A DNA stretch of 64,000 nucleotides from Toxonevra muliebris (Eukaryota; Arthropoda; Insecta; Diptera; Pallopteridae), in NCBI GenBank assembly GCA_963691655.1, contig OY829326.1:116533388-116597387 (forward strand), in the 5' to 3' direction. Numbering within the stretch: the stretch's first letter is position 1; each line of letters starts with the position of its first letter. Of this stretch, positions 1 to 10,797 are shown piece after piece. The position numbers were made by a program, and so were the translations under genes. Under the pieces are notes generated by a model. The model worked only from the letters and a program-made list of their open reading frames with translations. It was not told the DNA's origin and ran no database searches.

Positions 1-430
1 GCGGAATTTCTTCTCAAACTGAGAAGAAAGGACTTGAGATTATTGGTGGGTGTCATCACGGGGCACAACACACGTGGTCAGCATATGACTAACATGGGCG
101 TTATCACCGATTCAATTTGCCAATCATGTCTTGAGGACGACGATACTACGGAACATTATCTTTGTAGCTGTCCGGCGTTCGCGAGAATCAGATTAAGGCT
201 GTTGGGTAGTGATGTCTTGAGTATGAATAATGAGCTTCCTGAGCTTCTAAGGTTCATCAGTGAAACTAAGTAGTTCGAGGTTGAGAGACCCTAGACCCTT
301 CTTCTTCCCATTTATCCCCACATAACTTTCCTGTCTTCTACTCTCTTCAACTGGTTCTATCCTTGGGTATAGCACAATAGTCCTCGTTGACTAAGTGCTA
401 TGGTTAAGTTCAGTCCACCCATAACTTTAA
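1..430 (+). mobile_element. 3' end of a non-LTR retrotransposon, broken by the window edge
   Basis: An open frame runs from base 1 to a stop at 273. It encodes the C-terminal tail of a retrotransposon polyprotein: the LRLLVGVITGH motif, then a C-x2-C...H-x4-C zinc-knuckle-like block (CQSC, EHYLCSC) and a PAFARIRLRLLG stretch. This tail follows RNase H in jockey/R1/I-type elements. The 3' UTR from 274 to about 430 matches the copy at 25796-26900 on the minus strand, including the shared segment near 'cttgggtata'. The 5' part lies outside the window. Family inference is from motif recall; clade is uncertain. Confidence 0.75.
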
Positions 431-1034
431 ACTCTAGACACAAGATATGCTTTGTTCTTTTATTACCCTTCGTTACATAATTAACCCATTTTGTACTGCA
501 CTTATTTAGCTATCCTTTATCCTTTGTGTCAATTTCGATTTGGTTTCAACTTCAGTTTAGCAATTGTTTTATTCTACGTTGTCAAATGTTTGGCTTGCCC
601 GTCACCAGAGTTTTCCCTCCTAGACGAACCTTTTCCAGGTATTTAATCTGTTGTCCTTGTCCTTGTCTAAGTGTCACCTGTAAGTTTGGTTATTTTCTGT
701 TCGCAGTTGTTTCTGGTAGAAATTGTATAGCGGAAGTCATTTGTTTGTGGTATGAATACTAGTGTTTCATCCTTATTGATTTCGTTGATTAAATTACCTT
801 TTCTTTTTGTTCAAGTTAACTGTAGTGCTTCTTTCTTTATGAGAAATTGGGTGGTAAACTTAATGTTTCAAGGAGCGCGGAGGTTGTTATTCACATTGCT
901 TCTGCGAGTGTATAAATTAAGTATGTGAATCGTTTTTTTCGAACATAATGTTACTTTTTTTCTTTAATATATATTTTGTTGTTGTTTTGTTTTGCTTTAT
1001 TTTAAACGAATTTATTATTAATTGGCTGGCACAG
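431..1034. other. No gene seen; probable intron upstream of the last exon
   Basis: AT-rich sequence between the retrotransposon remnant and the splice acceptor at 1033-1034. Short open frames here have no recognisable product. It is most simply the 3' part of an intron of the gene whose last exon starts at 1035. Confidence 0.4.
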
Positions 1035-1195
1035 GTGAACCTGAAGCCGCATTACTCGAAGTGGATGTTCCTACCGAAGCCGATGGCGCTGACGACGACG
1101 ACAACGATGACGACTTGGACGATGATGCTGATGATGTGCCCGCAGCAGCATTGTTTTCCTGCGACGCTCTTGTATTTATGAATTGCTCAAGCTAA
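1035..1195 (+). CDS. Last coding exon of an unidentified acidic protein (rest of gene left of window)
   Basis: A splice acceptor (…ggcacag) at 1034 is followed by an open frame to a TAA at 1193-1195. Base composition is clearly more GC-rich than the surroundings and the codon use is gene-like. Read with two bases completing a split codon, it gives about 53 residues: a GEPEAALLEVDVPTEADG start, a run of Asp/Asn (about 15 acidic residues), then DVPAAALFSCDALVFMNCSS at the C-terminus. An AATAAA signal follows at 1230. I do not recognise the protein, and no upstream exon was found in the window. The acidic run and short hydrophobic tail are all that can be stated. Alternative: a chance frame, but acceptor, composition and poly(A) signal agree. 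Confidence 0.55.
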
Positions 1196-1229
1196 ATTTT
1201 GAAAAATTACAACAACAAATGTATTAACA

Positions 1230-1235
1230 AATAAA
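1230..1235 (+). promoter_or_regulatory. Poly(A) signal of the acidic-exon gene
   Basis: AATAAA lies 35 bp after the stop at 1195. It falls inside the 74-bp gap before the stop codon of the convergent LSM12 gene, so the two 3' ends probably overlap. Confidence 0.5.
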
Positions 1236-1269
1236 GTATAAAGCTATGATCAGATTAAATCAAATGATC

Positions 1270-3762
1270 TTATTTTGAAGTAGTACGCACCATTTTCTTA
1301 ATGTAGTTGAATAAAGTTTTGTTGGGCGATATTGAAGTAATATTGTCCACTTTATATGGTGGCGAGATGGTGACCTCCTGGAATATTTGAATGTTAGGTC
1401 CTTGCCAGCATACTTCGTTATACTAAAAAATTAATTAAAATTTGTATGTTTAAAATAAAGTTTGAATAATAACGCGAATTATTTGTTTTGATTTCATAAT
1501 AATAATTTTAGAATTTTCTGTTATATGATAAAATATAGTACGTAAATTAATGAATGCTGATAATAATAAACCTATTTTTGTACTACAAAACACGAATATA
1601 TCTACCAAATATTTATAGTGTATAGTATGTATTTTCAATGCATTAAATGGTTCTTTATTGCATTGTCAGCTAGTTTTTCATATTTCATTTTGAACCGAAA
1701 GTGTAATTAACTACTATATATGTAAAATTTAATGCTACATGTTTGCTGGTTTGTCCTTAATATGTTTCCAGAATTCTAATTTGATCTTAATCAAATCGCA
1801 TACACATATCTGTTGGACCATATATGAGTTTTAGGCAAGTGGGCGTATCACTTCCCAATAACCTGATATTTTATTATGGAATATCACAAAAACCTTTTGT
1901 AGTATGGTACTAAGATTTGGTATGAAAGTATTATGTCCATGGCGTCCAGTTTGAAATACGTTTGTTCGACTCACCTTAAATTGCTTAGCAATTACTCTGT
2001 ATAATTCTTGCGCCTCGGGGCTAACATCAGCATTTTTCGACTTGAGATACGTTTGTCGATGTTGCATCGTTTTGCGTAGTCGTATTTTGACCTAAATTAG
2101 ACATTGCATATAAATACAAACAAGGTTAAAATATTGACATCACACTCACCTGTTCCAAATTCAATTTCGGGGGATCTTCAACGAAATTACCGTTGCATTC
2201 CTTAACCACTTGAACATTACTGCACAGTGATAAATTCAGCACATAGACATCACTAAGATCTTCAGAATTCTTAGAACGGCATTCTGTTTTTAGTTAATAA
2301 AAACGTTAAGGAAACTAAAATTTGGATGTGTTGTGTACAATAATAATCATTCCTCGATTTTCTTGAGAAGATTTGATACTTGGAAAGTGTGGAAATTTGC
2401 TAAAATTCTCAGAATGAAAGAAAGAAAATGAGGCCCCTCCCCATGCATTGCGAGGCAGTCACTCCCAGAAAGAAAATATATCTGAGGTATTATTGGGCAG
2501 ATAATACTCTTAGATTGGGGAACAATAGAAATAAATGTTGTCAGTACACTACTCTAATGGAATCTAGATATTCCAGTTGTTCACAAACGACTCTCACCTA
2601 TAACCGCGGTTATTTTAATTTTCTCAAACATATCATTATAGTGATTTGAATTCTACCAAAAATTAAAATTTAGAAAAATGTCTATTACATACCTATACTA
2701 AAAAAGCACAACGAGATTTTCTGATCCCGTATTTATTAAACTATTGAACAAAATACATCATTTTTTTGATGTGATTTGAAAACAAAATCTTTGTAGTGTT
2801 CGGCCTAATTTTCTACAATTATTTTTAGTAAAGCATTTGAATTTTGCTTAAAATTTGTCTGAAAATAATTAGTTCTCAATCGATTGTTTTACAACGTTTT
2901 CAAATTGGCATGGTTTGCAAATAAATAATAATCCAAATGAATGCGGACAAATTAATGATTAAAATTTGTAATATTTAAGTTTTTAAATATAAAGCATTGA
3001 ACATTATAAACGCTTAAGAATTTAGTACAACGAAAAAATGTTGGAAATTCTGCTACTTTCTCTTCGCACACATTGCGTAGTTTTATGCGACGGTAGCGGC
3101 GGCAATGGTGGCAAATGAAATAGTAACAAACCGAATTTAAAGATTAACAGATGAATACAAAAACACATGAATAATTTAAATGTATAAAAAGAAACCTAAC
3201 AACAAATGAATGAATAAATAATGTTGCCGTAGCACGAGTTGAAGAAAAATTGTAGTATTGTTCAACACATTCAACATGACAGCAGATGACACAATACTGT
3301 GTTGACTTAAAATGTGATCAAATCACAAATTGCGAAAATGCCCGGAAATTATTTCGGAAAAATCAATAAGTTTCAACAAATAAAAACAATTGTAAAAAGA
3401 AAAAAACATTAGAAAGCTCATAAACCTCCCCCATATAGGTATTACGTTTTCCCCTTCTACTATTCTGCTACTGCTACTACTGGCATGAATTGCACAAGTG
3501 AAAAACACACAATAACATTGGCACGCTTTGGTGCGATACCCGCCAATTGTCACTCCACTCTTATTTTTCATTTTTCCCAAAACCGCCAATTATAATGTTA
3601 TTACATTTATTTTTCATTTCGTTTTGTTTTGAAAAGGATACTTAGAATAAGCATTTTTGTGTTGTGATCAAATGCCAGGACCTCGCCCTCTACCTCTTCG
3701 TTAAAGCAGGTCGTACACAGTACTGTGGACCCAATCGTGAAGCAATCATTCACCGCAGCCAT
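1270..3762 (-). CDS. LSM12: LSM12 homologue, 4 coding exons, 174 aa
   Basis: LSM12 is an Lsm-fold protein that acts as an adaptor for Ataxin-2 complexes in translation; in flies this links to circadian neurons. The hand-built exons are 3642-3762, 2150-2283, 1975-2091 and 1270-1422. Intron phases (1, 0, 0) join without a stop to give 174 residues. The N-terminus has the Lsm-type start (FTIGSTVLCTTCFNEEVEGE, then VLAFDHNTKMLILKCRS). The C-terminal anticodon-binding-like domain contains ELYRVIAKQF and then CWQGPNIQIFQEVTISPPYK, matching the family's 'C-W-x-x-x-N-I-x-x-x-x-x-V-x-I-x-P-P-Y' signature. Length fits the family (about 190 aa in human). It is divergent from TTC17 across about 2.6 kb and converges with the acidic-exon gene. 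Identification is by recalled motif; exon boundaries rest on GT/AG and phase. Confidence 0.9.
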
Positions 3763-4462
3763 TTTTAATTACCCAAAACGACGACGACAATTCACTATTG
3801 CTCTTTCCCCAACGATGGATGATCCTCCTAAATTTGAGATTGGCTGTTCCTGGGTTTAACTTTATCGATTCGTTAATATACGCGGAAGGCGTTCAATCGT
3901 GGCGTTCAATCAATGAACTTTAGTTAAACACCAGTCAGTTCACATACAAAAATGAAAACGATGAACTACTAACGGAGGCCGAAATTATTTGCTAATTTCC
4001 TTTACGTTGGTTGCCGTTTCTCGTTTCTTTTTTTTCTTCACTTTCTTGTGAATGTTTTACGCTCGCTCTGGCTGCTCCGTTTCAGATTTCTTCACTTCAC
4101 TTGCATTACAAATGCAAACTTTTTCACTGTTCCCAAATTAAATGCAAATTTCTGCAAATGATTTGTTTTCTTTTTTTGTTCTTCACACGGTGAAAATTAA
4201 TAATAATAATAAACCCGCAGCAACGTTGAAAATTTTATATGAAACGACGAAGGTGCGCATCGAAGGAAAGAAAAAATCCAAAAACGCAACCCACAAAAGT
4301 CTACCAAGTTTAATCAAATTACGTTATACTGTGTAATTCATCCACATGAGCACATACACTAACGTAATGTGTCATACAGAGTTGCCATTTTGAAGTAAAT
4401 ATATAAAAATTATGAAATAATAATTATTTTCGGTCCCTGGATTTATTATTATTATTAAGCTT

Positions 4463-4800
4463 AAGTGGAGCGACCACTTTAGCCCAGTGGGTAGTGTACT
4501 AGACTTTCACCCGGGAACTTGCGAGCTCGATTCCCGTGTTGGTCTGATGGTTAATTCTAGTAACCTTCTTATATTCCTATCGATATGTGGCTGTTCACAC
4601 GGGCGCAAGCATGAACGTTTGTCTGAAAAACAGAGGTTGAAAAAATGGGGAATGAGAAAAAAATAGAAACTCGCCTGTCTTTTTCTAACTACCTACTTTT
4701 TCGACCTCTCTCTTTCAGACAAGCGTTCATGCTTGCACCCGTGTGAACAGCCACTATGAAGTGAATAAAAGTTATAAGAAAGATGGATTAATTATGGGTA
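4463..4800 (+). repeat. tRNA-derived SINE, family B copy 1, split by a MITE
   Basis: A tRNA-like head has a box A match TAGCCCAGTGGG (about 4479-4490) and a box B match AGCTCGATTCC (4524-4534). It is followed by a non-tRNA body with the segment 'ttcttatattcctatcgata'. The same body occurs at 41180-41340. After 4586 the copy is interrupted by a 168-bp MITE and resumes at 4758 (gaagtgaataaaagttata…). It has no tRNA cloverleaf or CCA end, so it is a SINE and not a tRNA gene. Confidence 0.7.
4587..4754. mobile_element. 168-bp MITE inside the SINE, TSD TAT
   Basis: Imperfect terminal inverted repeats of about 32 bp start GTGGCTGTTCACACGGG at both ends. The element is flanked by TAT at 4584-4586 and 4755-4757. 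The unoccupied sequence (cgatatgaagtgg) is present at 41281-41293, which fixes the insertion boundaries. There is no coding capacity. A further one-ended fragment lies at 32123-32165. Superfamily is unresolved; the TSD could also be read as TA. Confidence 0.85.
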
Positions 4801-6410
4801 AGAGGGTGACAAGGGCCTTAGCTTGTCTGAGACCTGGAATTCAATTCCGGAACTCGAGTGAACGAGGTGATGCTGTTTGATTAATAAAATGTATGAAAAT
4901 ATTTTAAAGTAAAGTTTTTAAAAAATCATGATTCAAAGTTTTCAATTAGTTTAACCAAATATTATACGTTATTCCATAAAATTTTTTTTTACGGATTTTT
5001 AACTACTGTGCTGTCGTTTTAAAAATCAACCTTAAAAATTTTTGAAAAATTTGTTACATTAACGTAAAAAAAATTATTAGAAAAAAAAAGAATTTTATTC
5101 ACATCTTGTACATATTTGTTACAAATTCAGTCATACTTATCAATTCGTCTGAGACAGGAATAGCGAATGTTCCCGCGCCTTCATCATCATTTCTTTTTTT
5201 AGTTGGGATTATAAAAATTTAAAAGTATACAGGGTACTTTATTAATCTATTTTAAAATAACTTTTATATGCTTTTCCATTGTACTTAAAACAGGTTGCTA
5301 TTTTCTGAGGCTGCAAAACTAAAAATTATATAAATTTATTGGTTAATCATTAATATTTATTAAATATTCAAACTAATTCCATAAACGGAATTGCATATCG
5401 ACGATTTTACGCGGGGTAAAAATGTCGTCTAGAAAACGATGCGTAGTTCTCTTGGCTGAACAGAATTGCGGCATACGACGACAATCAGCTGCTATTTTTT
5501 TTTTGCATTTTTTTTTTACAAACATTCCTGTTTGTGTACTTCCTGTCAAATTTCATATAAATTTTCATAAGTCTATACACTTTACGGGTATACGAGTCAT
5601 ATACATTTTTTTTTTTTGCGATATGACCGCATTGAGAACACCTTTTGAATGCTAAAATTAATTTGAAGAGATTTAATTTGTAGTGGAAATATTTCTATGA
5701 AATGAATAATTAGGCCACAGTATACAGTATGCCAGATAGCAGAAAGTAATATGAAGTATTCTCAGGTCTTCTGAGATTTGACAATTATGACAAGTATTCG
5801 CTCAATAAATTTTGACAAATAATTTTGTTTATGAGAGAAAAATCTCTTAACCCATTTTCGTCAGCTGTACACAAATAAATAAATGAAATAAAAATATCAA
5901 AAACCAATAAATCTTTCGTTTGTTGTTTTTTTTCTGAAATAAAAGCTCTCAAACTATTTTGTGGAGTGTGGTTCTATAAAGTATTTAAATAAACACAATA
6001 CAATATGGTACTTTTAAAATGATCTTCTTCAAAAATATCCTCTTTATACTCTAAATAGTTTTACAGATTTCAAAGAATTTTATTTAAATTCTTACTTGAA
6101 TGGTATACATAACAAAAAAAAAACGAAGAAAAAACTTTAAGTTTTGGGTTAAATCCTTGGTGCATATTATGCCAGAAAATGTGGCAGGGCTGTAATTAAA
6201 TTCAAAATCCACAAATATATATCAATGAAAGTATGTTTACAATACATTACTGATGCGGAATTCTTTTCCTTTTTGATGTGTTTGTTTTGATTAACTATTT
6301 CGTTCTTCGATAATTATTATAATTGCGTTTGGTGGATGTTTGTACAAAATAAAAATTTCCAAAAAATTTGAAATGTGCTTTCGATTTGTAAACACAGTAC
6401 AATTAGAAAA

Positions 6411-8631
6411 ATGTATGTGAGTAGCGGTAGTTTAACTTTTGTGTCGTTGTTGTTTTCTACATTAAGCGCTGTGGCTTTGGCGATCAACCATTGGAAGCTC
6501 GATGATGATGGACGCATTACACAAAAGGCGGATTCACCCTTTTACATGAGAGAGCCGGACAATCTCGTTGTATTTTTAGATCAAATACGTTATAATGAAT
6601 TTGTGGAAAAATCATATTTAGAGTTACTGCGCCAGCGTGAGCAAATTGTAGAGCATTTACGTTTCTCTGTACAATTCGGAGAGGATCTGGTAGATCAGGC
6701 TAAATGTGCAATGGACTATTATTTGATGGAAAAACGTATGTCATTTTTGGAAGTATCATCTTCATATCTAAAACGGCTTAACTTACCGGAGCATATGGAT
6801 TTGAATAGGCACACTTCGGCTGGCGAACCAATATGCTCCAAAGTGGCACATTTGAAGGTTGGTCCATGCTGTTATGATCATTTAGAAAGTTTTCAGCCTC
6901 ATGCAATAAATGCGGCGCGTGTAGAACGTGAGGAAGATATGAATATAGGTGCGCAGCTTGGAGGTGGTTTGGGAAGAACAGGATCGAGTAAAGCTGCAGG
7001 TGATACGGTGCGACGTTTTGCATTGGAAGGACTTCGATTGTATCCACAGTCATGGAAATTTCATACAATCAGTTCATACTACTGGCGCCTGCGTGGTAAT
7101 GCACAAAAAGCCCTTGAATGTGCTCGTTTGGGTGTGATGCTGGCACCACGTGACCATAAAGATATACCGCTACTTAGTTTGGGCACAATCCTTTTTCGTT
7201 CAGGAAATTTAGCAGATGCTGATGTAATACTAAGCGCTGCAGTTGAACATGCACCCAACGTGTCTGAAAATCATATTGCGCTTGCATCTGCGTTGGCGAT
7301 GAAACATGATTTCAATAGATCTCTGTACCATTTCGATGAGGCTGAACGTTTGGATCCAGGTCTATTGCCACGAACATTGCCAATACGAAATTTTATTGTA
7401 TGCTTGGAAAACTTAACTAAAAAAACTGCAAAAATGTACAGGTGAGTAGGGACGGAGGCAAATAATTACAAAGTATTTTTTCATTAATTTGTTTTCCATT
7501 TAATTGTACCTTTCAGCTATGTCGAATATATGAAGAATGAAGTTAAGGAATTCAAAAAACTTAAATATCAAATTTCGCAAAGTCATGAGAAGCTAATACA
7601 GCAACAGGTATACAAATGTAGCAGTGGTTAAAATCAAACAGTAGATTATATTGATAATTAAGTTCACAGATGTTTTGAGTGTACTTTTGGGTGAAAATTA
7701 GTTATCTGCATTTTGTGTGTATAGTTATTGTAAGCAACAAGAATAGTAGCTCAAGACGCAGTTGAAATCGATATTAAGTATTTGAATTACACCGTCAAAA
7801 CTATAAAACAATTGAAAGTCCGTAGAATCCGATGGTGTATTTAGTTTTTCCCAAGCACGTTACGTTTTCAAAATATTTAGATTCAAATTTAATCGTTTTT
7901 GAGTCATTTTTCTTTTAAAGGGAAAGGCGCTAAAATCTGTTTTGGAATCACCTTCATTATTCTTTATTAATTAAAACTCATCTCTTAAAATGGTTACTAT
8001 CCATTTTTAACCAAATACAATTCATTTTACAAAAAATTGCCAAATTTGAATTTAAAATATCCCTAACGTGACGTGCTGGGAAAAAACTAAATACACCATC
8101 GGATTCTACGGTTTGGCTTTCTGCTGAGTTTTTTCAAAAGTTGAAATTTTACCTACAGAATTATAAATAAAAATTCGCGACGCAAAATTGGTATTCCTGT
8201 AAATTGCCATATTTGACACTTACTACATGTGTGAGCTATTATTAAAATTATTTTAAAACACTTTTCAATAACCAAAATTTTTTCTTCAGATTCCACTTGG
8301 CGCACGTTATTTGGATGCTAAAGAAAATAATGACGATTTGTTAAAACGCGGTCAATATTGTAGTACACGCACTTTGACCACTACCGATGAGCCCGTGTTG
8401 TTCTGTGATTTTTATTCGGATATGCAAATACGTTTAGAAAGTAATGATGTTGATATTGATTCTTTGGAGAGGGACCTAAAACTCAGTAGTGAGGCTGTAA
8501 TAAAGCAGGTATCCACAGAATTTCATAAGCAATTAAATTTTGAGCAAATAAAGTCCACAAAAGCACAAATTCCAGCATCGCCAAAAGAAAAAGAAGCAAC
8601 AATCATTGGTAAGAAAACTAAAGATACGTAA
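6411..8631 (+). CDS. TTC17: TTC17-like tetratricopeptide repeat protein, 3 exons seen
   Basis: TTC17 is a large TPR protein linked to actin organisation and ciliogenesis. The exons are 6411-7441, 7517-7607 and 8290-8631; junction phases are consistent. The start at 6411 gives a signal-peptide-like N-terminus (SLTFVSLLFSTLSAVALA); an in-frame ATG at 6375 would bury it. Next come the diagnostic NHWKLDDDGRITQKADSP block and a DNLVVFLDQ motif. TPR-like repeats follow (RRFALEGLRLYPQSWKFHT…, KALECARLGVMLAPRDHKDI, ADADVILSAAVEHAP, SLYHFDEAERLDPG). A lysine-rich coiled stretch (YMKNEVKEFKKLKYQISQSH) closes it. Vertebrate TTC17 is about 1140 aa with a second TPR block; here the frame stops at 8629-8631 after about 485 aa. 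A GTAAGA at 8609 could be a donor to further exons, but I saw none before Reg-2. Confidence 0.82.
7820..8111. mobile_element. Foldback-type MITE in TTC17 intron 2
   Basis: Near-perfect inverted repeats: ccgtagaatccgatggtgta… at the left and its complement ending at 8111. Pairing continues through 'tttagtttttccc' and 'agcacgt' for about 50 bp, so most of the 292-bp element folds on itself. No coding content, and no clear TSD was identified. Confidence 0.75.
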
Positions 8632-10014
8632 AATATTTTTAGTTTTTTCGATTGAATTGATAAATTTAAGCATGCACAGGTAAAAAATATCTTACGATAT
8701 ATTCTCAACTCTTGTAGTTAGTTTCCATTAAAATCATTACCATTAATGTGCGTAGAAAAATTAATATAAACTTAGTTGGATCGAACTATATATTCATATG
8801 CATGCATGTATAGTTAGTTTCAAGAGTTGATATGTACAAGAGCAATTTGCTCTCAATTGTTGTTGTTTTCCAATAATCGTGAGGAAATTATCCGGAAGAA
8901 ACCTGTCGAAATTTATGTGCAGTAAAGAAAACAGTTGGAATAGAAAAGGAAATGGGCATGAAAATTGCAAAAATTTTGTGAGTGGCCTTTTGATTCCAAA
9001 TCTTCCAACTCTTTCGAAACAATCTAGTTTAATTTGTTCCCTCTCACAATACTCGTCATGTGCATGACGATGTCAGCATCCACTATATTTTTTTAAACTA
9101 AAATTAAAATCTAGGTATATAGTAAGTATGATTTTATGTAAGATATTATTATACATGTCTCCCCCGTATAATAAAAAAAAAAATTATTATTCGAAATTTG
9201 TTTAGGTTGAAAATTATTTATGAAACTTTTGAATATAAAGTGTTACTTAATTTTGTAATTTTACTGACAAGTAACTACCTCGGGGAAATATCTTTATTTT
9301 TAATTTTCAAACGGAAATTCCGTGATGTATTAATGGAACAACTGTTTTTCAGTGGTTAACTTGTTGAACTCTTTTTAAAAATAAAACCATTTTTGAACCA
9401 ATTTTTTTAAACTGCTCTGTAAGATGAAGGTTAAACAAAAATTTATAAAGCAGAATATTCGATTTTTAAACACGCCACCCAAGATAAAACGTTTGACATT
9501 TTTTTTTTTTTTAAAAAAAAAAGGGGAGGTATGTGTCAATAAAATAAATGTTCAATGAATGTTTTTATTAATATAAGTTTTACAACAAAGACAAATGGTA
9601 CATGATACTATTTTAACTCAAGCAAAATTTTCAATTTAGTTTTTTAAGAAAAATTTTGTTTCTAATAAAAAAAAGAAAAAAAAAATCCCTTAAGCTTATT
9701 AATTTGAATCATCAACAAAATAAAACAAAAATCAATAAAATAAACAACTATTGATATTTTTAAATACTTTTTCGCATATTTTTTTTGCAAATTTCAACTT
9801 AATTTCTACTTCAAAAAACATTAACAATTTTGAATATACAACAAAAATATTTTGGTTCTAACACAAACAAATATACTTATGTATATACATATAAATATAT
9901 AAATTAAATAACTTCCCTGCAATAGTTTTCTCTTTTGAACCTAGAACAATGGACACTCGTAAATTTGTATATTGTCCTCTAGTATTCTAGGTTTAAATTC
10001 ATAATTTCATAATG
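8632..10014. other. TTC17 / Reg-2 convergent intergenic region
   Basis: About 1.4 kb of very AT-rich sequence with several poly(T) and poly(A) runs (for example near 9500-9530 and 9665-9690) and scattered AATAAA-like signals. No TPR-coding exon was recognised, although this is where further TTC17 exons would be expected. Confidence 0.4.
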
Positions 10015-10797
10015 CTACCATTTAATTTCAGTAGTTTCCAATGCGTTTAATAAGTCCTTGAGATTTTCATAAACGTGTGTCTTATTAATTGACGGATTTT
10101 CGGCTGCTGCTACGCTGCTACTGACACAGCCTCTCATCACCAGCAGACTGCACCATCCAGCATTTCGCGCACCCATATAATCCACATCATATAAGTTACC
10201 GATATGCAGCGCTTCGCCTGCATTTAAATTATATCGCTCCAACGGTACGTCAAATATTTTACTATTCGGTTTTAATACACCCACATCGTAAGAGGTTAAT
10301 ACAAAATCAAATTTACTATCAATTTCCATTTCGTGCAATACTTGGGACAAACTAGAATCAAAATTTGATATCACACCTATACATTTTCCAGCATCTTGCA
10401 TCTTCTCCAGTAGTTCTTTATTGCCCTCGATGTGCGTCCAGCATTCGTTCGTTCGGTATTGTCGCATCAGTGTCTCAGCTACAAGTCTTAATTTCTCATC
10501 GGGAATTCTTTTATCCACACACCGAAAAATATTCTCCACCAATACTATCCACCATTGTTGCCAATTCATATTCGGTGTAGCGAATCCAAAATTTGGATGA
10601 TAGTGCGCCATTGTTTTAAACTCTTGACGGAAGCATTGTTCCAAGCGTTTTTGATCGACGTTTATTCCTAAATCAGAAGCAGTTTTGGCATATTGTTCAC
10701 CGGGCGGCTTGCGAAAGGTTAGTAATGTATCAGTTATGTCAAAAGTCACAAGACGAAATCGATGTAAATTTTTCACAAATTGTGACGTTCCCGGCAT
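10015..10797 (-). CDS. Reg-2: Reg-2-like haloacid dehalogenase (HAD) protein, 260 aa
   Basis: Single-exon 260-aa protein of the HDHD3/'rhythmically expressed gene 2' family; Drosophila Reg-2 has the same length. HAD motif I is FDITDTLL (D20 nucleophile position, but T22 where active phosphatases carry the second Asp). Motif II is VISNFDSS, motif III the Lys of VLKPNSKIF, and motif IV HIGNLYDVDYMGARNAGW. The cap-region signatures NFGFATPNMNWQQWW and RTNECWTHIEGN also match the family. Because the acid/base Asp and the first Asp of motif IV are replaced, classical phosphatase activity is doubtful; the family may be pseudo-enzymatic. It converges with TTC17. Start at 10797 is the first ATG and agrees with the family N-terminus. 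Confidence 0.9.
   Translation of the reverse strand: MPGTSQFVKNLHRFRLVTFDITDTLLTFRKPPGEQYAKTASDLGINVDQKRLEQCFRQEFKTMAHYHPNFGFATPNMNWQQWWIVLVENIFRCVDKRIPDEKLRLVAETLMRQYRTNECWTHIEGNKELLEKMQDAGKCIGVISNFDSSLSQVLHEMEIDSKFDFVLTSYDVGVLKPNSKIFDVPLERYNLNAGEALHIGNLYDVDYMGARNAGWCSLLVMRGCVSSSVAAAENPSINKTHVYENLKDLLNALETTEIKW

Larger units (their letters stand above)
3763..6410. other. Divergent intergenic region LSM12/TTC17
   Basis: About 2.6 kb separating the two divergent start codons, so it should hold both promoters. It is AT-rich and contains the SINE with its nested MITE (4463-4800). I see no coding sequence; the short frames here are low-complexity. Confidence 0.5.
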
